Positions 53,553-62,140 of a DNA stretch of 64,000 bases are shown piece by piece. Within the stretch, counting starts at the first letter, position 1. Every line of letters begins with the position of its first letter. Below the pieces are notes generated by a model. It saw only the letters and a list, made by a program, of their open reading frames with translations. It was not told the DNA's origin and searched no databases. Source of the DNA: Candidatus Peregrinibacteria bacterium. GTDB taxonomy: Bacteria; Patescibacteriota; Gracilibacteria; UBA1369; UM-FILTER-53-11. The position numbers and the translations under genes were made by a program. The stretch lies in NCBI GenBank assembly GCA_016186205.1, contig JACPMA010000001.1, forward strand, positions 1-64,000, given 5' to 3'.

Positions 53553-54821
53553 TCACCGAATGACAACGTCAAGCACAAAAGTATCAAGTTCATCCAAAAT
53601 TCTGGCTTTCTGGAGCATGATTGTATCGAGATAAGCCCCGCCGACCTTGCCGTCTTTCGCTACTTTAATAATTTCTGCGAAGAAGCGACGTCCTTTTTTC
53701 ATATCCAAATCTCCGAGAGGAGGTTTTATTTTTACTTTGCCTTCCGAATCGGTTCGCAGTGTTTGCCGTAGAGGGAAATATTTTTTCGAGCGTTTTTTTT
53801 CAGGAGCTGCATTTTTGATTTCGTAATCAACCCCGAAAACTTTCACACGGGCACCGGCGACAGTCTTTCCTTTTTCATTTTTCACGCGCACCACGACATT
53901 TCTGGCCAATAGCTGAAAAATTTCCCCAATGCTCAATTTGAGAAAAGCATTTCTATTGAGCATCTGCGCATTGAGATTTGAGAATTCCGCATTTTCCGGA
54001 GTCAAGGCATCCCCGAATGTCATCGGATCCGTGGGATATAAAGCAGCAGGTTCATATTGCGAGAAATCCATGAGGGGCGGTTCACTGCTCCCGTCATCAA
54101 AACTGAATTCATACCAATCCGGATGGGCTAGACCGAGTGCATGACCAACTTCGTGAAGAACAACGCGCATGGCTCTCTGCCTGTTGACTTTACTGTTTTC
54201 TTGAAAGAGAAACTTTTTTACGTAGAGCGGATCATTGCTGTCTAGCGGCGAGGTGTCATCGAGTTTGAGCGTACTGTACTGTTCGTTTTCAAAGATCACC
54301 ACTGTTCCGTAGTTCTTACCTTTCCCATATGGTTTTCCTCTTAGTCGATCCAAAGCTCCACTTGTCCCTAATATCCCAAGATTTGGGGCTACATAGTAAA
54401 AAATTGTCATGCCGCCGAAGGCGCTTTCGTCAGTCCGATTGAGAAAATGATACTTGGGGTTTTTTATGATTTTATCGATTGTATCCCGCGGTTTCGATCC
54501 AGGCGCCGCATCAGGATATGTCATGAATCGTTCTATTGTGAGCCGTTTCCAAGTATTTTTGGCAAGGACTGTATTGATGAAATTGATGACTTCTTTAGCT
54601 CCTTGTTGCCAGGAAGGGTATCTCTTCGCGAAGCCTTGATTGACCGCAAAAACGATTTTTTGTTCGACGATATTTTGTGGGAGAGTAGTCTTTAAAAAAT
54701 TTTCTATTTGCGTTTCACTTAGGAATTTTGATGGCGTTTGAACTGATGAGCGTGCTCTTGCTGAAGCAGTAACGCTCACGAAGAGAATAACAAGGATTGA
54801 AGAGATGAGTAATTTTTTCAT
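53553..54821 (-). CDS. Secreted matrixin-type zinc metalloprotease
   Basis: A 422-residue protein with an N-terminal signal peptide (MKKLLISSILVILFVSVTASA, about 1-21 in outline). The metzincin site HEVGHALGLAH has His223, Glu224, His227 and His233, and a later MDFSQYEP gives the Met-turn. Residues about 310-422 form a beta-sandwich-like domain (VVVRVKNEKGKTVAGARVKVFG), like Ig/carboxypeptidase-regulatory folds. It is an exported peptidase. Its start overlaps the saccharopine-dehydrogenase-like gene by 4 nt. Confidence 0.87.
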   Translation of the reverse strand: MKKLLISSILVILFVSVTASARARSSVQTPSKFLSETQIENFLKTTLPQNIVEQKIVFAVNQGFAKRYPSWQQGAKEVINFINTVLAKNTWKRLTIERFMTYPDAAPGSKPRDTIDKIIKNPKYHFLNRTDESAFGGMTIFYYVAPNLGILGTSGALDRLRGKPYGKGKNYGTVVIFENEQYSTLKLDDTSPLDSNDPLYVKKFLFQENSKVNRQRAMRVVLHEVGHALGLAHPDWYEFSFDDGSSEPPLMDFSQYEPAALYPTDPMTFGDALTPENAEFSNLNAQMLNRNAFLKLSIGEIFQLLARNVVVRVKNEKGKTVAGARVKVFGVDYEIKNAAPEKKRSKKYFPLRQTLRTDSEGKVKIKPPLGDLDMKKGRRFFAEIIKVAKDGKVGGAYLDTIMLQKARILDELDTFVLDVVIR

Positions 54822-55906
54822 AGCCTGATTTTTATGCCGCGTCTTTTAAGTTCGTAGAAGAATACAGCCGGATCAATGCATCGTTCCGGCGGAAAAACTC
54901 CTATATGCGGAATTTTCCATTGTACGATCATTTGCGCGATTATAGATGGCGGCACGCCGGTGTCATACGCGCCTGCTGATGCATTCCATTTTGGTTTGCT
55001 TTTCGAAATAACATCGAGGACGAGACGCACGCGTTTGCCTTTGCGTTTTCCTGTCATTCGGACGCGAACGTATTCAATATCGCGGATCGGTTTTTTCGCC
55101 TCTGGAGGATTTTTTGCTTTAGTAACGCCAAGCGCGATGAGCCGTTTGACATGCCGGATAAAATTTTCAGGAAACGAAACTTTAAAATCGCATTCTTTCA
55201 GTTTTTTATTTTTAAACGAGTCAGGGAAAGTGGCAAGTTCCGAATGAAGCGTGTAAAATTCGCTGACTTTTCCTATCGGCCGTGGAAATGTTTCTTCTTC
55301 GCGGCCCGTCATGGCAGCGACGAACTTGATTTTTCCTTTTGAAAAGACCGCTGCGGGTTTTGTGAATTCATCAAAAATCGTGGCAAGAGAATAGGGGAGC
55401 GTGAAGTGAGATGAAGATTTCGTAAAATCATGATCTGCAAAACGGATGTGGATTTCATCGATCGTATCGAATTTGTAAGCGCCGTAGGCCGCAAGAATAT
55501 TGGTAATTCCCGGCGTCGAACCGCAGCCGATTACCGCTGTCAGACGGTTTTTTTTAAAAAGCGAGTGCAATTTTAGTTGTTTTTTCGTCATGTGAAAAAG
55601 ACCGCCAAGATCTATATAAGGTTTTTTTGCAAGCAATGCCGCTTTCATGACATGGAGATTATAAGTGTATTGCGTTGCATTAATGACGACATCACATTTT
55701 TTTATGAGTGCGGCGAGCAATTTTGTTTTTGTAACATCGATTGCGGCCGACTGAACGCGTTTGCTTTTGAAACTTTGCGTAAATTCGCGCGCTTTTTTGA
55801 AGTCATGACCGGCTACAATAATTCGGTCGCGCGTGGTTTCAAAGAGATCATGGACCGTAATGCGTCCCATTTCTCCGTAGCCGCCGAGGACAAGAAAAGA
55901 ATTCAT
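54818..55906 (-). CDS. Saccharopine dehydrogenase-family oxidoreductase
   Basis: A 362-residue NAD(P)-binding protein. FLVLGGYGEMGRITVHDL is the dinucleotide fold; CDVVINATQYTYNLHVMKAAL, YIDLGG and CGSTPGITNILAAYGA are family landmarks. Relatives include lysine 6-dehydrogenase and carboxynorspermidine synthase. Since it follows a polyamine/GABA gene set on the same strand, a role with amino-acid or polyamine semialdehydes is plausible, but the substrate cannot be told. It lies 17 nt after gabT and overlaps the matrixin gene by 4 nt. Confidence 0.8.
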   Translation of the reverse strand: MNSFLVLGGYGEMGRITVHDLFETTRDRIIVAGHDFKKAREFTQSFKSKRVQSAAIDVTKTKLLAALIKKCDVVINATQYTYNLHVMKAALLAKKPYIDLGGLFHMTKKQLKLHSLFKKNRLTAVIGCGSTPGITNILAAYGAYKFDTIDEIHIRFADHDFTKSSSHFTLPYSLATIFDEFTKPAAVFSKGKIKFVAAMTGREEETFPRPIGKVSEFYTLHSELATFPDSFKNKKLKECDFKVSFPENFIRHVKRLIALGVTKAKNPPEAKKPIRDIEYVRVRMTGKRKGKRVRLVLDVISKSKPKWNASAGAYDTGVPPSIIAQMIVQWKIPHIGVFPPERCIDPAVFFYELKRRGIKIRL

Positions 55907-55923
55907 TATTGATTATTAACGAA

Positions 55924-57234
55924 TTAACGGATTAACGAATTGATAATATTGAGGCCTTTTTTGAGATCGGATTCTTGAATAGTAAGCGGAGGCATGACGC
56001 GGAGATCATTGCCTAAAATTCCAGCTCCAAGAATCATCACGCCGGAATCAAATAATCGACGTATTAATTTTTTTGCTAGTTTGGCATCAGGTTCGCGCGT
56101 ACGTTTATTTTTTACAATCTCCAGGGCCCACATGGCGCCAAGCCCCCGCGCTTCACCCACCACGCACGACGCCGAAGGCGGAGTGCGCTCTAAATATTTA
56201 AAAACCTTCTCAATTTCTTCCCCAATTTCTCTAGCTCGTTTCGGAAGATTCAATCGTTTCATTTCTTTGATAGTCGCAAGCGCCGCAGCGAGACATATGG
56301 GATTTCCGCCAAAAGTGCCGCCGAGCCCGCCGGGCTGTACACTGTCCATAATTTCACGGCGTCCAACAACCGCGGAGAGCGGCATGCCAGAAGCGATCGA
56401 TTTTGCGCATACCAAAAGATCCGGCGTCACGCCGCTCCACTCGCACGCAAACCATTTTCCGGTTCGCCCAAAACCGGTTTGCACCTCATCAACGATCAAC
56501 AAAATTCCGTATTTTTTGCAGATTTTTGCTAAGCCTTGAAGGTAGCGCGGAGGCGCCACAATAAAGCCTCCTTCGCCTGCCACAGGCTCGATGATGACAG
56601 CCGCAATATGCTCCGGATCAACCACGCCTTTAAAAAATTCTTCTTCCACGCTGCGCAGCAGTGTATCAATGTATTCATCTTCGGTTTGGCAATGCGCCGG
56701 CCGTCGATACGAGTACGGATATTCGAGATGATAAATTTCCGGCGCAAAGGGTCCAAAGCCGAATTTATACGGTTTCACTTTGCTTGTGAGGGAAAGCGCC
56801 AAGAGGGTTCGTCCATGAAATCCGTGGGTGAAAGAAACAATCGCCGGTCTGTTGGTAAATTTCCGTGCGATTTTTACAGCATTTTCCACTGCTTCAGCGC
56901 CTGAATTTGCAAAAAAGACTTTTTTCGCAAATTTTCCAGGCGTAAGTTTCGTAAGTTCCTGCGCAACTTGGAAATAGAGTTCGTACGGAGCAACCATAAA
57001 AGCAGTGTGGAGAAATTTTCCAGCCTGATCCCGTATAGCCTGAACAACTTTTTTGTTCGCGTGGCCAAGGTTAACTGTCGATATGCCGCTTGTGAAGTCA
57101 ATAAACCGTCGTCCCTCGACATCGATAATTATCGCTCCTTTTGCGCTTTTTACAAAGAGCGGGAGCGGTTCGCCGATGCCAAGCGGCACGAGCCTTTTTA
57201 ATTTTTTTGATAATTTTGCATTTTTATTTATCAT
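55924..57234 (-). CDS. gabT: 4-aminobutyrate aminotransferase
   Basis: Class III PLP enzyme moving the amino group of GABA to 2-oxoglutarate, giving succinate semialdehyde. The 436 residues show FFANSGAEAVENAVKIAR, FTHGFHGRT, IVDEVQTGFGRTGKWFACE with the PLP-ring Asp249, and CAKSIASGMPLSAVVG with Lys278. A short stretch TPPSASC before VVGEARGLGAM is encoded by a palindromic element (56164-56186) and looks inserted. The putrescine aminotransferase and aldehyde dehydrogenase genes lie upstream on the same strand, separated by hicBA. Related acetylornithine or 5-aminovalerate aminotransferases are alternatives. Confidence 0.87.
   Translation of the reverse strand: MINKNAKLSKKLKRLVPLGIGEPLPLFVKSAKGAIIIDVEGRRFIDFTSGISTVNLGHANKKVVQAIRDQAGKFLHTAFMVAPYELYFQVAQELTKLTPGKFAKKVFFANSGAEAVENAVKIARKFTNRPAIVSFTHGFHGRTLLALSLTSKVKPYKFGFGPFAPEIYHLEYPYSYRRPAHCQTEDEYIDTLLRSVEEEFFKGVVDPEHIAAVIIEPVAGEGGFIVAPPRYLQGLAKICKKYGILLIVDEVQTGFGRTGKWFACEWSGVTPDLLVCAKSIASGMPLSAVVGRREIMDSVQPGGLGGTFGGNPICLAAALATIKEMKRLNLPKRAREIGEEIEKVFKYLERTPPSASCVVGEARGLGAMWALEIVKNKRTREPDAKLAKKLIRRLFDSGVMILGAGILGNDLRVMPPLTIQESDLKKGLNIINSLIR
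56164..56186. repeat. GA-loop hairpin element, long-stem copy inside gabT
   Basis: Outer stem GCAC/GTGC, GA/GA internal loop and GAA loop as in the copies at 5579 and 10945, but the inner stem is CGCC/GGCG (two pairs longer). The paired extension argues that the structure, not the sequence, is kept. It lies in frame and adds about 7 codons. Confidence 0.6.
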
Positions 57235-57261
57235 GACAAAGGAACATAAATAAGCTATAAT
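57233..57261 (+). promoter_or_regulatory. Promoter of hicBA
   Basis: ATGACA (57233-57238), exactly 17 nt, then a perfect TATAAT (57256-57261). The hicB ATG at 57273 is only 11 nt beyond, so the message is nearly leaderless. The -35 box overlaps the gabT start codon on the other strand. Confidence 0.6.
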
Positions 57262-57272
57262 AGTAATGTATC

Positions 57273-57500
57273 ATGAAGATTTATAATTTTTCTGTTGTTA
57301 TTACACAAGATAAAGACGGTGTATTTCTGGCACAGGTGCCAACGCTCCCGGGCTGTCATACGCAAGCCAAAAATCTCGCGGAACTTTTTAAAAGAATTCA
57401 AGAAGCCATTGAACTTTGTTTGGAAGTGGAAAATGAAAAGAAACATAAAATTCAGCAGGAAAAATTTATTGGAGTTCAGCAGATAGAAGTAGCCGCGTAG
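57273..57500 (+). CDS. hicB: HicB-like antitoxin
   Basis: A 75-residue protein of the HicB partial RNase H-like fold: YNFSVVITQDKDGVFLAQVP, then LPGCHTQAKNLAEL and IQEAIELCLEVE. It neutralises the HicA RNase. The order antitoxin before toxin is the reverse of E. coli hicAB but common elsewhere. No C-terminal DNA-binding domain is present, so another factor or the complex would regulate the promoter. The toxin gene follows after 1 nt. Confidence 0.82.
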   Translation: MKIYNFSVVITQDKDGVFLAQVPTLPGCHTQAKNLAELFKRIQEAIELCLEVENEKKHKIQQEKFIGVQQIEVAA

Positions 57501-57501
57501 T

Positions 57502-57729
57502 ATGCCAAAAGCCCCTGTTCTTTCCGGAAAAAAGCTTCTGAAGGTACTGACGGCTCGGCATTTCCGGATGTTGAGGCAAAAAGGAAGTCATGTTTTTGTA
57601 GAAAGTTCCGATGGAAGGTTGGGAACGGTTATTCCTGTGCATAGCAATGAAGATCTTGGGAAAGGGATTTTGAAGAGTATCTTGAGCGACTTGGAACTTA
57701 CGGTCGATGATTTGAGAAAGATGTTGTAG
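57502..57729 (+). CDS. hicA: HicA-like mRNA interferase toxin
   Basis: A 75-residue double-stranded-RNA-binding-fold RNase. LSGKKLLKVLTARHFRMLRQ, the catalytic-type His30 in KGSHVFVES, and TVIPVHSNEDLGKGILKSIL match the HicA family across its length. Together with hicB it forms a complete module inserted on the opposite strand between the aldehyde dehydrogenase and gabT genes, with a 3-nt gap to the convergent dehydrogenase gene. Confidence 0.85.
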   Translation: MPKAPVLSGKKLLKVLTARHFRMLRQKGSHVFVESSDGRLGTVIPVHSNEDLGKGILKSILSDLELTVDDLRKML

Positions 57730-57732
57730 CTG

Positions 57733-59196
57733 TCAATACCATCCGATTGGCGCTTCATTCAAATTAATATGTACTTGTTTTACTTGCATGTATTCTTCAA
57801 GGCCGTAGTGTGAAAGTTCGCGTCCGCCGCCGCTCTGTTTGTATCCGCCCCATGGAGCTTCCACGAACGTCGGCTGCATGGTATTAACCCAGAGAATTCC
57901 AGCGCGGACCTTTTTCACCACGCGAAACGCTTTAAAAATATCCCGAGTCCAAACCGCGCCGGCAAGGCCGTAAGGACTGTCATTCGCAATACGGATGGCT
58001 TCTTCTTCATCTTTGAAAGGAATAACGGTGACCACGGGTCCAAAAATTTCCTCCTGCGCAATGCGCATTTTATTGTTCACCTTTACAAAAATCGTAGGTT
58101 CCATAAAGTAGCCTTTTTTAAAGTTTTTCGGCCTTTGGCCTCCGCAGCAAACTTTAGCGCCTTCGCGCTTGCCGATTTCAATATATTTCATGACGCGTTT
58201 GTACTGGTCGAGCGATACAAGCGGCCCCATCTTTGTATCGCGCTTCAAAGGATCGCCGAGCTTGATTTTTTTTGTTTTTTTTACCATCGCGTTCACGAAT
58301 TTATCGAGCATCGATTTTTCCACGAGGATGCGCGAGCCGGCAGAACAAATTTCTCCTTGATTTGGGAAAATTCCAAACAGCGCGCCGTCAATTGCTGCTT
58401 CAAAATCACTGTCTGCGAAGAAAATATTCGCTGATTTTCCGCCGAGTTCGAGCGTGACTTTTTTCAGATTTGTTTCTGCAGCGGTTTTCATAATCTCGCG
58501 TCCTGTAGCCACAGAGCCCGTGATGGCGATTTTATCAACGAGGCGCGAGCTTGCGAGCGCCATTCCAACCGTCGCTCCGCCGCCGGTAATAATATTCACG
58601 ACGCCTTTTGGAAATCCGGCTTCTTCAATAAGTTTTGCAAGTTCAAGCGCCGTTAGAGGCGTGACTGATGCGGGCTTCAAAATACAGGTGCATCCTGCGC
58701 AGAGCGCTGGTGCGAGTTTCCACGCCGCCATCAAAAGCGGATAATTCCACGGAATAATTCCCGCTGCCACGCCGATCGGTTCTTTTAAGATGAGCGATAT
58801 GGCATTGTCCGGAACCGGCGCCACTTCGCCGTAAATTTTTGTGGCAAGTCCGCCGTAATATTCAAAACACGTTGCCACGTCATCAATATCAAACTCTGAC
58901 TCAATAAGCGGTTTTCCATTATTCATCGATTCTAATTTTGCAAGACGCGGTTTATTTTTGCGTACAAGTTCGGCAAGTTTGAAGAGGAGCCGTCCGCGGG
59001 CTTGATGCGTAAGCGAAGGCCACTCGCCGCTGTCAAAAGCCTTTCTGGCAGCTTTTGCGGCAAGCTCGGCATCCATCGTATCGCCTTCAGGGACCGTCGC
59101 AATAATTTCTTCTGTCGCAGGATTTATGACATTCATCCGCTTGCCGGATTTTGCGTCAACGAAGCGGCCGTTGATGTACATTGTGTAAGGTTTCAT
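57733..59196 (-). CDS. NAD(P)-dependent aldehyde dehydrogenase, probable aminobutyraldehyde dehydrogenase
   Basis: Oxidises an aldehyde to the acid; here most likely 4-aminobutanal to GABA. The 487 residues have all family landmarks: IIPWNYPLLMAAWKLAPAL (Asn151), Glu250 in VTLELGGKSA, catalytic Cys284 in NQGEICSAGSRI, and EEIFGPVVTVIPF. The upstream gene, 3 nt away, is a putrescine aminotransferase that makes 4-aminobutanal, which guides the substrate call. It might also oxidise succinate semialdehyde, since no separate GabD is seen. Confidence 0.9.
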   Translation of the reverse strand: MKPYTMYINGRFVDAKSGKRMNVINPATEEIIATVPEGDTMDAELAAKAARKAFDSGEWPSLTHQARGRLLFKLAELVRKNKPRLAKLESMNNGKPLIESEFDIDDVATCFEYYGGLATKIYGEVAPVPDNAISLILKEPIGVAAGIIPWNYPLLMAAWKLAPALCAGCTCILKPASVTPLTALELAKLIEEAGFPKGVVNIITGGGATVGMALASSRLVDKIAITGSVATGREIMKTAAETNLKKVTLELGGKSANIFFADSDFEAAIDGALFGIFPNQGEICSAGSRILVEKSMLDKFVNAMVKKTKKIKLGDPLKRDTKMGPLVSLDQYKRVMKYIEIGKREGAKVCCGGQRPKNFKKGYFMEPTIFVKVNNKMRIAQEEIFGPVVTVIPFKDEEEAIRIANDSPYGLAGAVWTRDIFKAFRVVKKVRAGILWVNTMQPTFVEAPWGGYKQSGGGRELSHYGLEEYMQVKQVHINLNEAPIGWY

Positions 59197-59199
59197 GTA

Positions 59200-60663
59200 T
59201 TAGCGTGTTAATACGTTAAGAGTATCGTCCAATTTTTCCAGCACCGTATCAATTAGTTTATAAGGGATGTTCAGCGCCGGTTCGATGCGAATTGTTTTTA
59301 CTCCGATAAGAGTTCCAGCCACAAGCACGCCGCGCTTAAATAAGCCAGCAGCCACGCGGTATCCAAATTTTTCATCAGCAAATTCGAGCCCGATAAGCAA
59401 ACCTTTTCCGCGAACTTCCTTCAAATGCTTCGGGTATTTTTTGGCAATCGCGCGCAGACCTTTCAAAAAATATTCACCGCGCTCCGCAGCTTTATCAGCG
59501 AGTTTTTCTGAAAGGATTACATTGATCGCCGCAATGCCCGCAGCGCAGGCAAGCGGGTTGCCGCCAAAAGTCGTGGAATGGATAAACGGATTTTTCTCAA
59601 GCACGCTCCAAATTTTTTTGTTGGAAATAAATGCGGAAATCGGCATCACGCCTCCGCCCAAAGATTTCGCCACGCACATAATATCCGGGACTATGCTCCA
59701 GTGTTCGCACGCAAACATTTTTCCGGTTCTCCCAAATCCAGTTTGCACTTCATCAAGAATGAGCAAAATTTTATAGCGGTCGCAAATGGCTCGTACTTGC
59801 GGAAAATAATCATCCGGCGGCACATGCACGCCGGCTTCGCCCTGCACCGGTTCCACCACAAACGCCGCAATTTCCACCCCTAGGGCCGTAAGTTTTTTCA
59901 ATTCTTCTTCAAGGGCCTTTGCATTTCCAAACGGGACAAAGTGAATATTATCCAAAAGCGGTTCAAACGGTTTTCGATATGACGCTTTACCAAGAAGAGA
60001 CAGTGACCCGAATGATTTTCCATGGAAGCCGCCGAGTGTGGAGATGAAGCCGGTTTTTTTAGTATACATTCGCGCCAATTTCATGGCGCCTTCCACCGCA
60101 TCGGTTCCATTGTTGATAAAAAAGCAGCATTGAAGATCACCGGGCGCAATTTCGCCAAGCATTTCGCCCAAAGCGCCTCGAAGCGGATCCAAGAGTTCCT
60201 GCGAAGAAAGCGGCATGCGTTTGAGCTGATCTGAAACGGCCTTCACCACTTTCGGATGTTTGATGCCCGTGTTATAAATGCCGAATCCGCCGAGGCAATC
60301 TATAAATTTCCGGCCGAGAATATCGCACAGAATCGAGCCTCTGCCGCTCCACTCAATTGCCGCGTAATCATCCGCCTCCGCCACGGATTTTCGATAATCG
60401 ATAAATCCTCGATTCACGAAGTTGTCGAAATTTTGCAGAGTAAGAGCAATAAGATCCTGTTTATCGCGTTTCGTGAGTTTCGTTTTTCCTCCAATAAGAT
60501 CGAGATATATCTGTGAACGCCGAATCACTTCACTCGTCGCAATTTGAGAACAGACATAGTTGCGCCGTTTTCCATCCCGGCCATAAGTCACTTTCGATTT
60601 GTACTCGCAAACAGGAGGTTTTTTCTCGTTCCGCAATGTAAATTTTGTTTTGGTGTTCTTCAT
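59200..60663 (-). CDS. patA: Putrescine aminotransferase
   Basis: Class III PLP transaminase converting putrescine and 2-oxoglutarate to 4-aminobutanal and glutamate. ATG 60663 gives 487 residues, with an N-terminal extension holding two Cys compared with E. coli YgjG/PatA (459). GFIDYRKSVAEADDYAAIEW, FIDCLGGFGIYNTG, PLSSQELLDPLRGALGEML (outlined), ILDEVQTGFGRTGKMFACEH and VAKSLGGGVMPI (Lys333) closely follow PatA. The TFGGNPLACAAG and RGKGLLIGLEF motifs complete it. It starts a leftward unit with the aldehyde dehydrogenase. Confidence 0.9.
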   Translation of the reverse strand: MKNTKTKFTLRNEKKPPVCEYKSKVTYGRDGKRRNYVCSQIATSEVIRRSQIYLDLIGGKTKLTKRDKQDLIALTLQNFDNFVNRGFIDYRKSVAEADDYAAIEWSGRGSILCDILGRKFIDCLGGFGIYNTGIKHPKVVKAVSDQLKRMPLSSQELLDPLRGALGEMLGEIAPGDLQCCFFINNGTDAVEGAMKLARMYTKKTGFISTLGGFHGKSFGSLSLLGKASYRKPFEPLLDNIHFVPFGNAKALEEELKKLTALGVEIAAFVVEPVQGEAGVHVPPDDYFPQVRAICDRYKILLILDEVQTGFGRTGKMFACEHWSIVPDIMCVAKSLGGGVMPISAFISNKKIWSVLEKNPFIHSTTFGGNPLACAAGIAAINVILSEKLADKAAERGEYFLKGLRAIAKKYPKHLKEVRGKGLLIGLEFADEKFGYRVAAGLFKRGVLVAGTLIGVKTIRIEPALNIPYKLIDTVLEKLDDTLNVLTR

Positions 60664-60740
60664 AAAATCTATATATTTTACCAGTTTTTTACGGTTTGAG
60701 GAAGTTGCCGGAGTCCTTTTTGCCCTGCTATAATCAAAAT

Positions 60741-61253
60741 ATGAAAACCGGTTCCACATTTTGCCTTTCTGTCATCTTGGTTTTGCTTTTAAGCGCATGC
60801 GGCGCAACTCCTACTGTAACTTTTTATCTAATATCGCAAAATAAACATCCGGAATCCCGCCAGATCGGCTGTAATGATTTTCTTGTTCCGGTGCAGAAAA
60901 AAATAGAGACTTCCAAAACGGCGTCGAGCGTGATGGAAACTTTATTGAACGCAAATCCTGTAGATTTTGGAAGCGATCTTTCCACTGCATCGGCCATTAA
61001 AGATCAATATATCACTCTTGAAAAAACGACGGAGCCTAAGGATGCAAATGATACTACGCCAATCGGAATTTATTTAAAGACAAACCCGCCAAAAGGAATT
61101 GCCGGCGTTTGCGATACGCCGCGCATTAAAGAGCAAATCACGCAGACCCTCGAAGGATATTCTACGGAAAAGCAGCAATCATTTACGATTTTTCTGGATG
61201 GTTCAACAACCGCCTGGAAATGTCTTGGCGATGAATCCGGCCTATGTTCCTAA
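60741..61253 (+). CDS. Small lipoprotein, GerMN-like
   Basis: ATG 60741 begins a lipoprotein signal: hydrophobic CLSVILVLLLSACG with lipobox LSAC (Cys about residue 20). The mature part, about 150 residues, has VTFYLISQNK followed by CNDFLVPVQKKIETSKTASSVMETLL, like the GerMN domain of lipoproteins found in many bacteria including non-sporulating ones. The role is unknown. It converges with rpsT, overlapping its 3' end by 12 nt. Confidence 0.68.
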   Translation: MKTGSTFCLSVILVLLLSACGATPTVTFYLISQNKHPESRQIGCNDFLVPVQKKIETSKTASSVMETLLNANPVDFGSDLSTASAIKDQYITLEKTTEPKDANDTTPIGIYLKTNPPKGIAGVCDTPRIKEQITQTLEGYSTEKQQSFTIFLDGSTTAWKCLGDESGLCS

Positions 61254-61505
61254 GGAACCTAAATGAGCTAGACGCGATTTTTTATGCGCCGCGTTGTTTT
61301 TATGAATGAGATTATTTTTCGCCGCTTTATCGATCAGGCTGATAACCAGCGGAAGTTGTTTTTTAAATTCGTCGATTTTTTTCGCTTTCGCTAATTTAAC
61401 CATATCTTTGATTGATTGTTTGAGGCGGTCTTTTGCGAGACGGTTTACCCTCCTATGTTTTTCAGACTGACGGAGGTGTTTGATGGCGGCTTTGATAATC
61501 GGCAT
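61242..61505 (-). CDS. rpsT: 30S ribosomal protein S20
   Basis: Primary 16S rRNA-binding protein of the small subunit. ATG 61505 (MPIIKAAIKHLRQSEKHRRVN, outlined) gives 87 residues, the normal length. The three-helix, Lys/Arg-rich pattern and the C-terminal IHKNNAAHKKSRLAHL, near the highly conserved N-x-A-x-R-K-S-R-L motif, identify it. Its start codon lies 42 nt from the divergent maf start. Confidence 0.95.
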   Translation of the reverse strand: MPIIKAAIKHLRQSEKHRRVNRLAKDRLKQSIKDMVKLAKAKKIDEFKKQLPLVISLIDKAAKNNLIHKNNAAHKKSRLAHLGSLGT

Positions 61506-61547
61506 AACGCGGATAATATAAGGATCGCGAACCCAAATGTCAATCAT

Positions 61548-62120
61548 ATGCAACAATCTTATATTTTAGCTTCTGGGAGTCGATGGAGGAGGCGTTTGCT
61601 GAAAAAGCACGGGATCAGCTGCAAAGTTCACGTAAGTCAATTTCAGGAAAAGGTACATCATAAAAATCCACGTACTCTCGTTTTGCATAATGCATGCGGG
61701 AAAGCGAAAGCCGTTGCGCGCCTTTATAAAAACGCGGTTGTGATTGGAGTGGATACGATTGGGGTATATAGAGGAAAATTTTTGGGCAAGCCGGCGAATC
61801 GCGGACAAGCGCGCGAAATGCTGAAATTGCTTTCCGGAAACACGCATCGGGTTATTTCCGGTTTATGTTTGATTGACGCATTGACCGGACGGAAAATTAT
61901 GACCGCTGTTACGACAAAAGTTACTTTCCGAAAAATCGGCAATCGCGAACTTGAGAAATATTTGGATAGCGGCCACTGGAAAGGCAAAGCAGGTTCATAT
62001 GCCATTCAGGGTCGCGCAAAAGGATTTGTGAAAAAGATTGAAGGGGATGTAACAAATGTTGTTGGGCTGCCTATTCTTACGCTCAAAAAAATCCTCCAGA
62101 AATTGCATGCAGGGAAATAG
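61548..62120 (+). CDS. maf: Maf-like nucleotide pyrophosphatase
   Basis: House-cleaning enzyme that hydrolyses non-canonical or modified nucleoside triphosphates. ATG 61548 (MQQSYILASGSRWRRRLLKKHG) gives 190 residues. VIGVDTIGVYRGKFLGKP has the conserved Asp, MLKLLSGNTHRVISGLCLI follows, and GSYAIQGRAKGFVKKIEGDVTNVVGLPI (outlined) is the C-terminal signature. It starts a rightward row of three closely spaced genes. Confidence 0.93.
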   Translation: MQQSYILASGSRWRRRLLKKHGISCKVHVSQFQEKVHHKNPRTLVLHNACGKAKAVARLYKNAVVIGVDTIGVYRGKFLGKPANRGQAREMLKLLSGNTHRVISGLCLIDALTGRKIMTAVTTKVTFRKIGNRELEKYLDSGHWKGKAGSYAIQGRAKGFVKKIEGDVTNVVGLPILTLKKILQKLHAGK

Positions 62121-62140
62121 TTTGATATGCTTATTTTACT

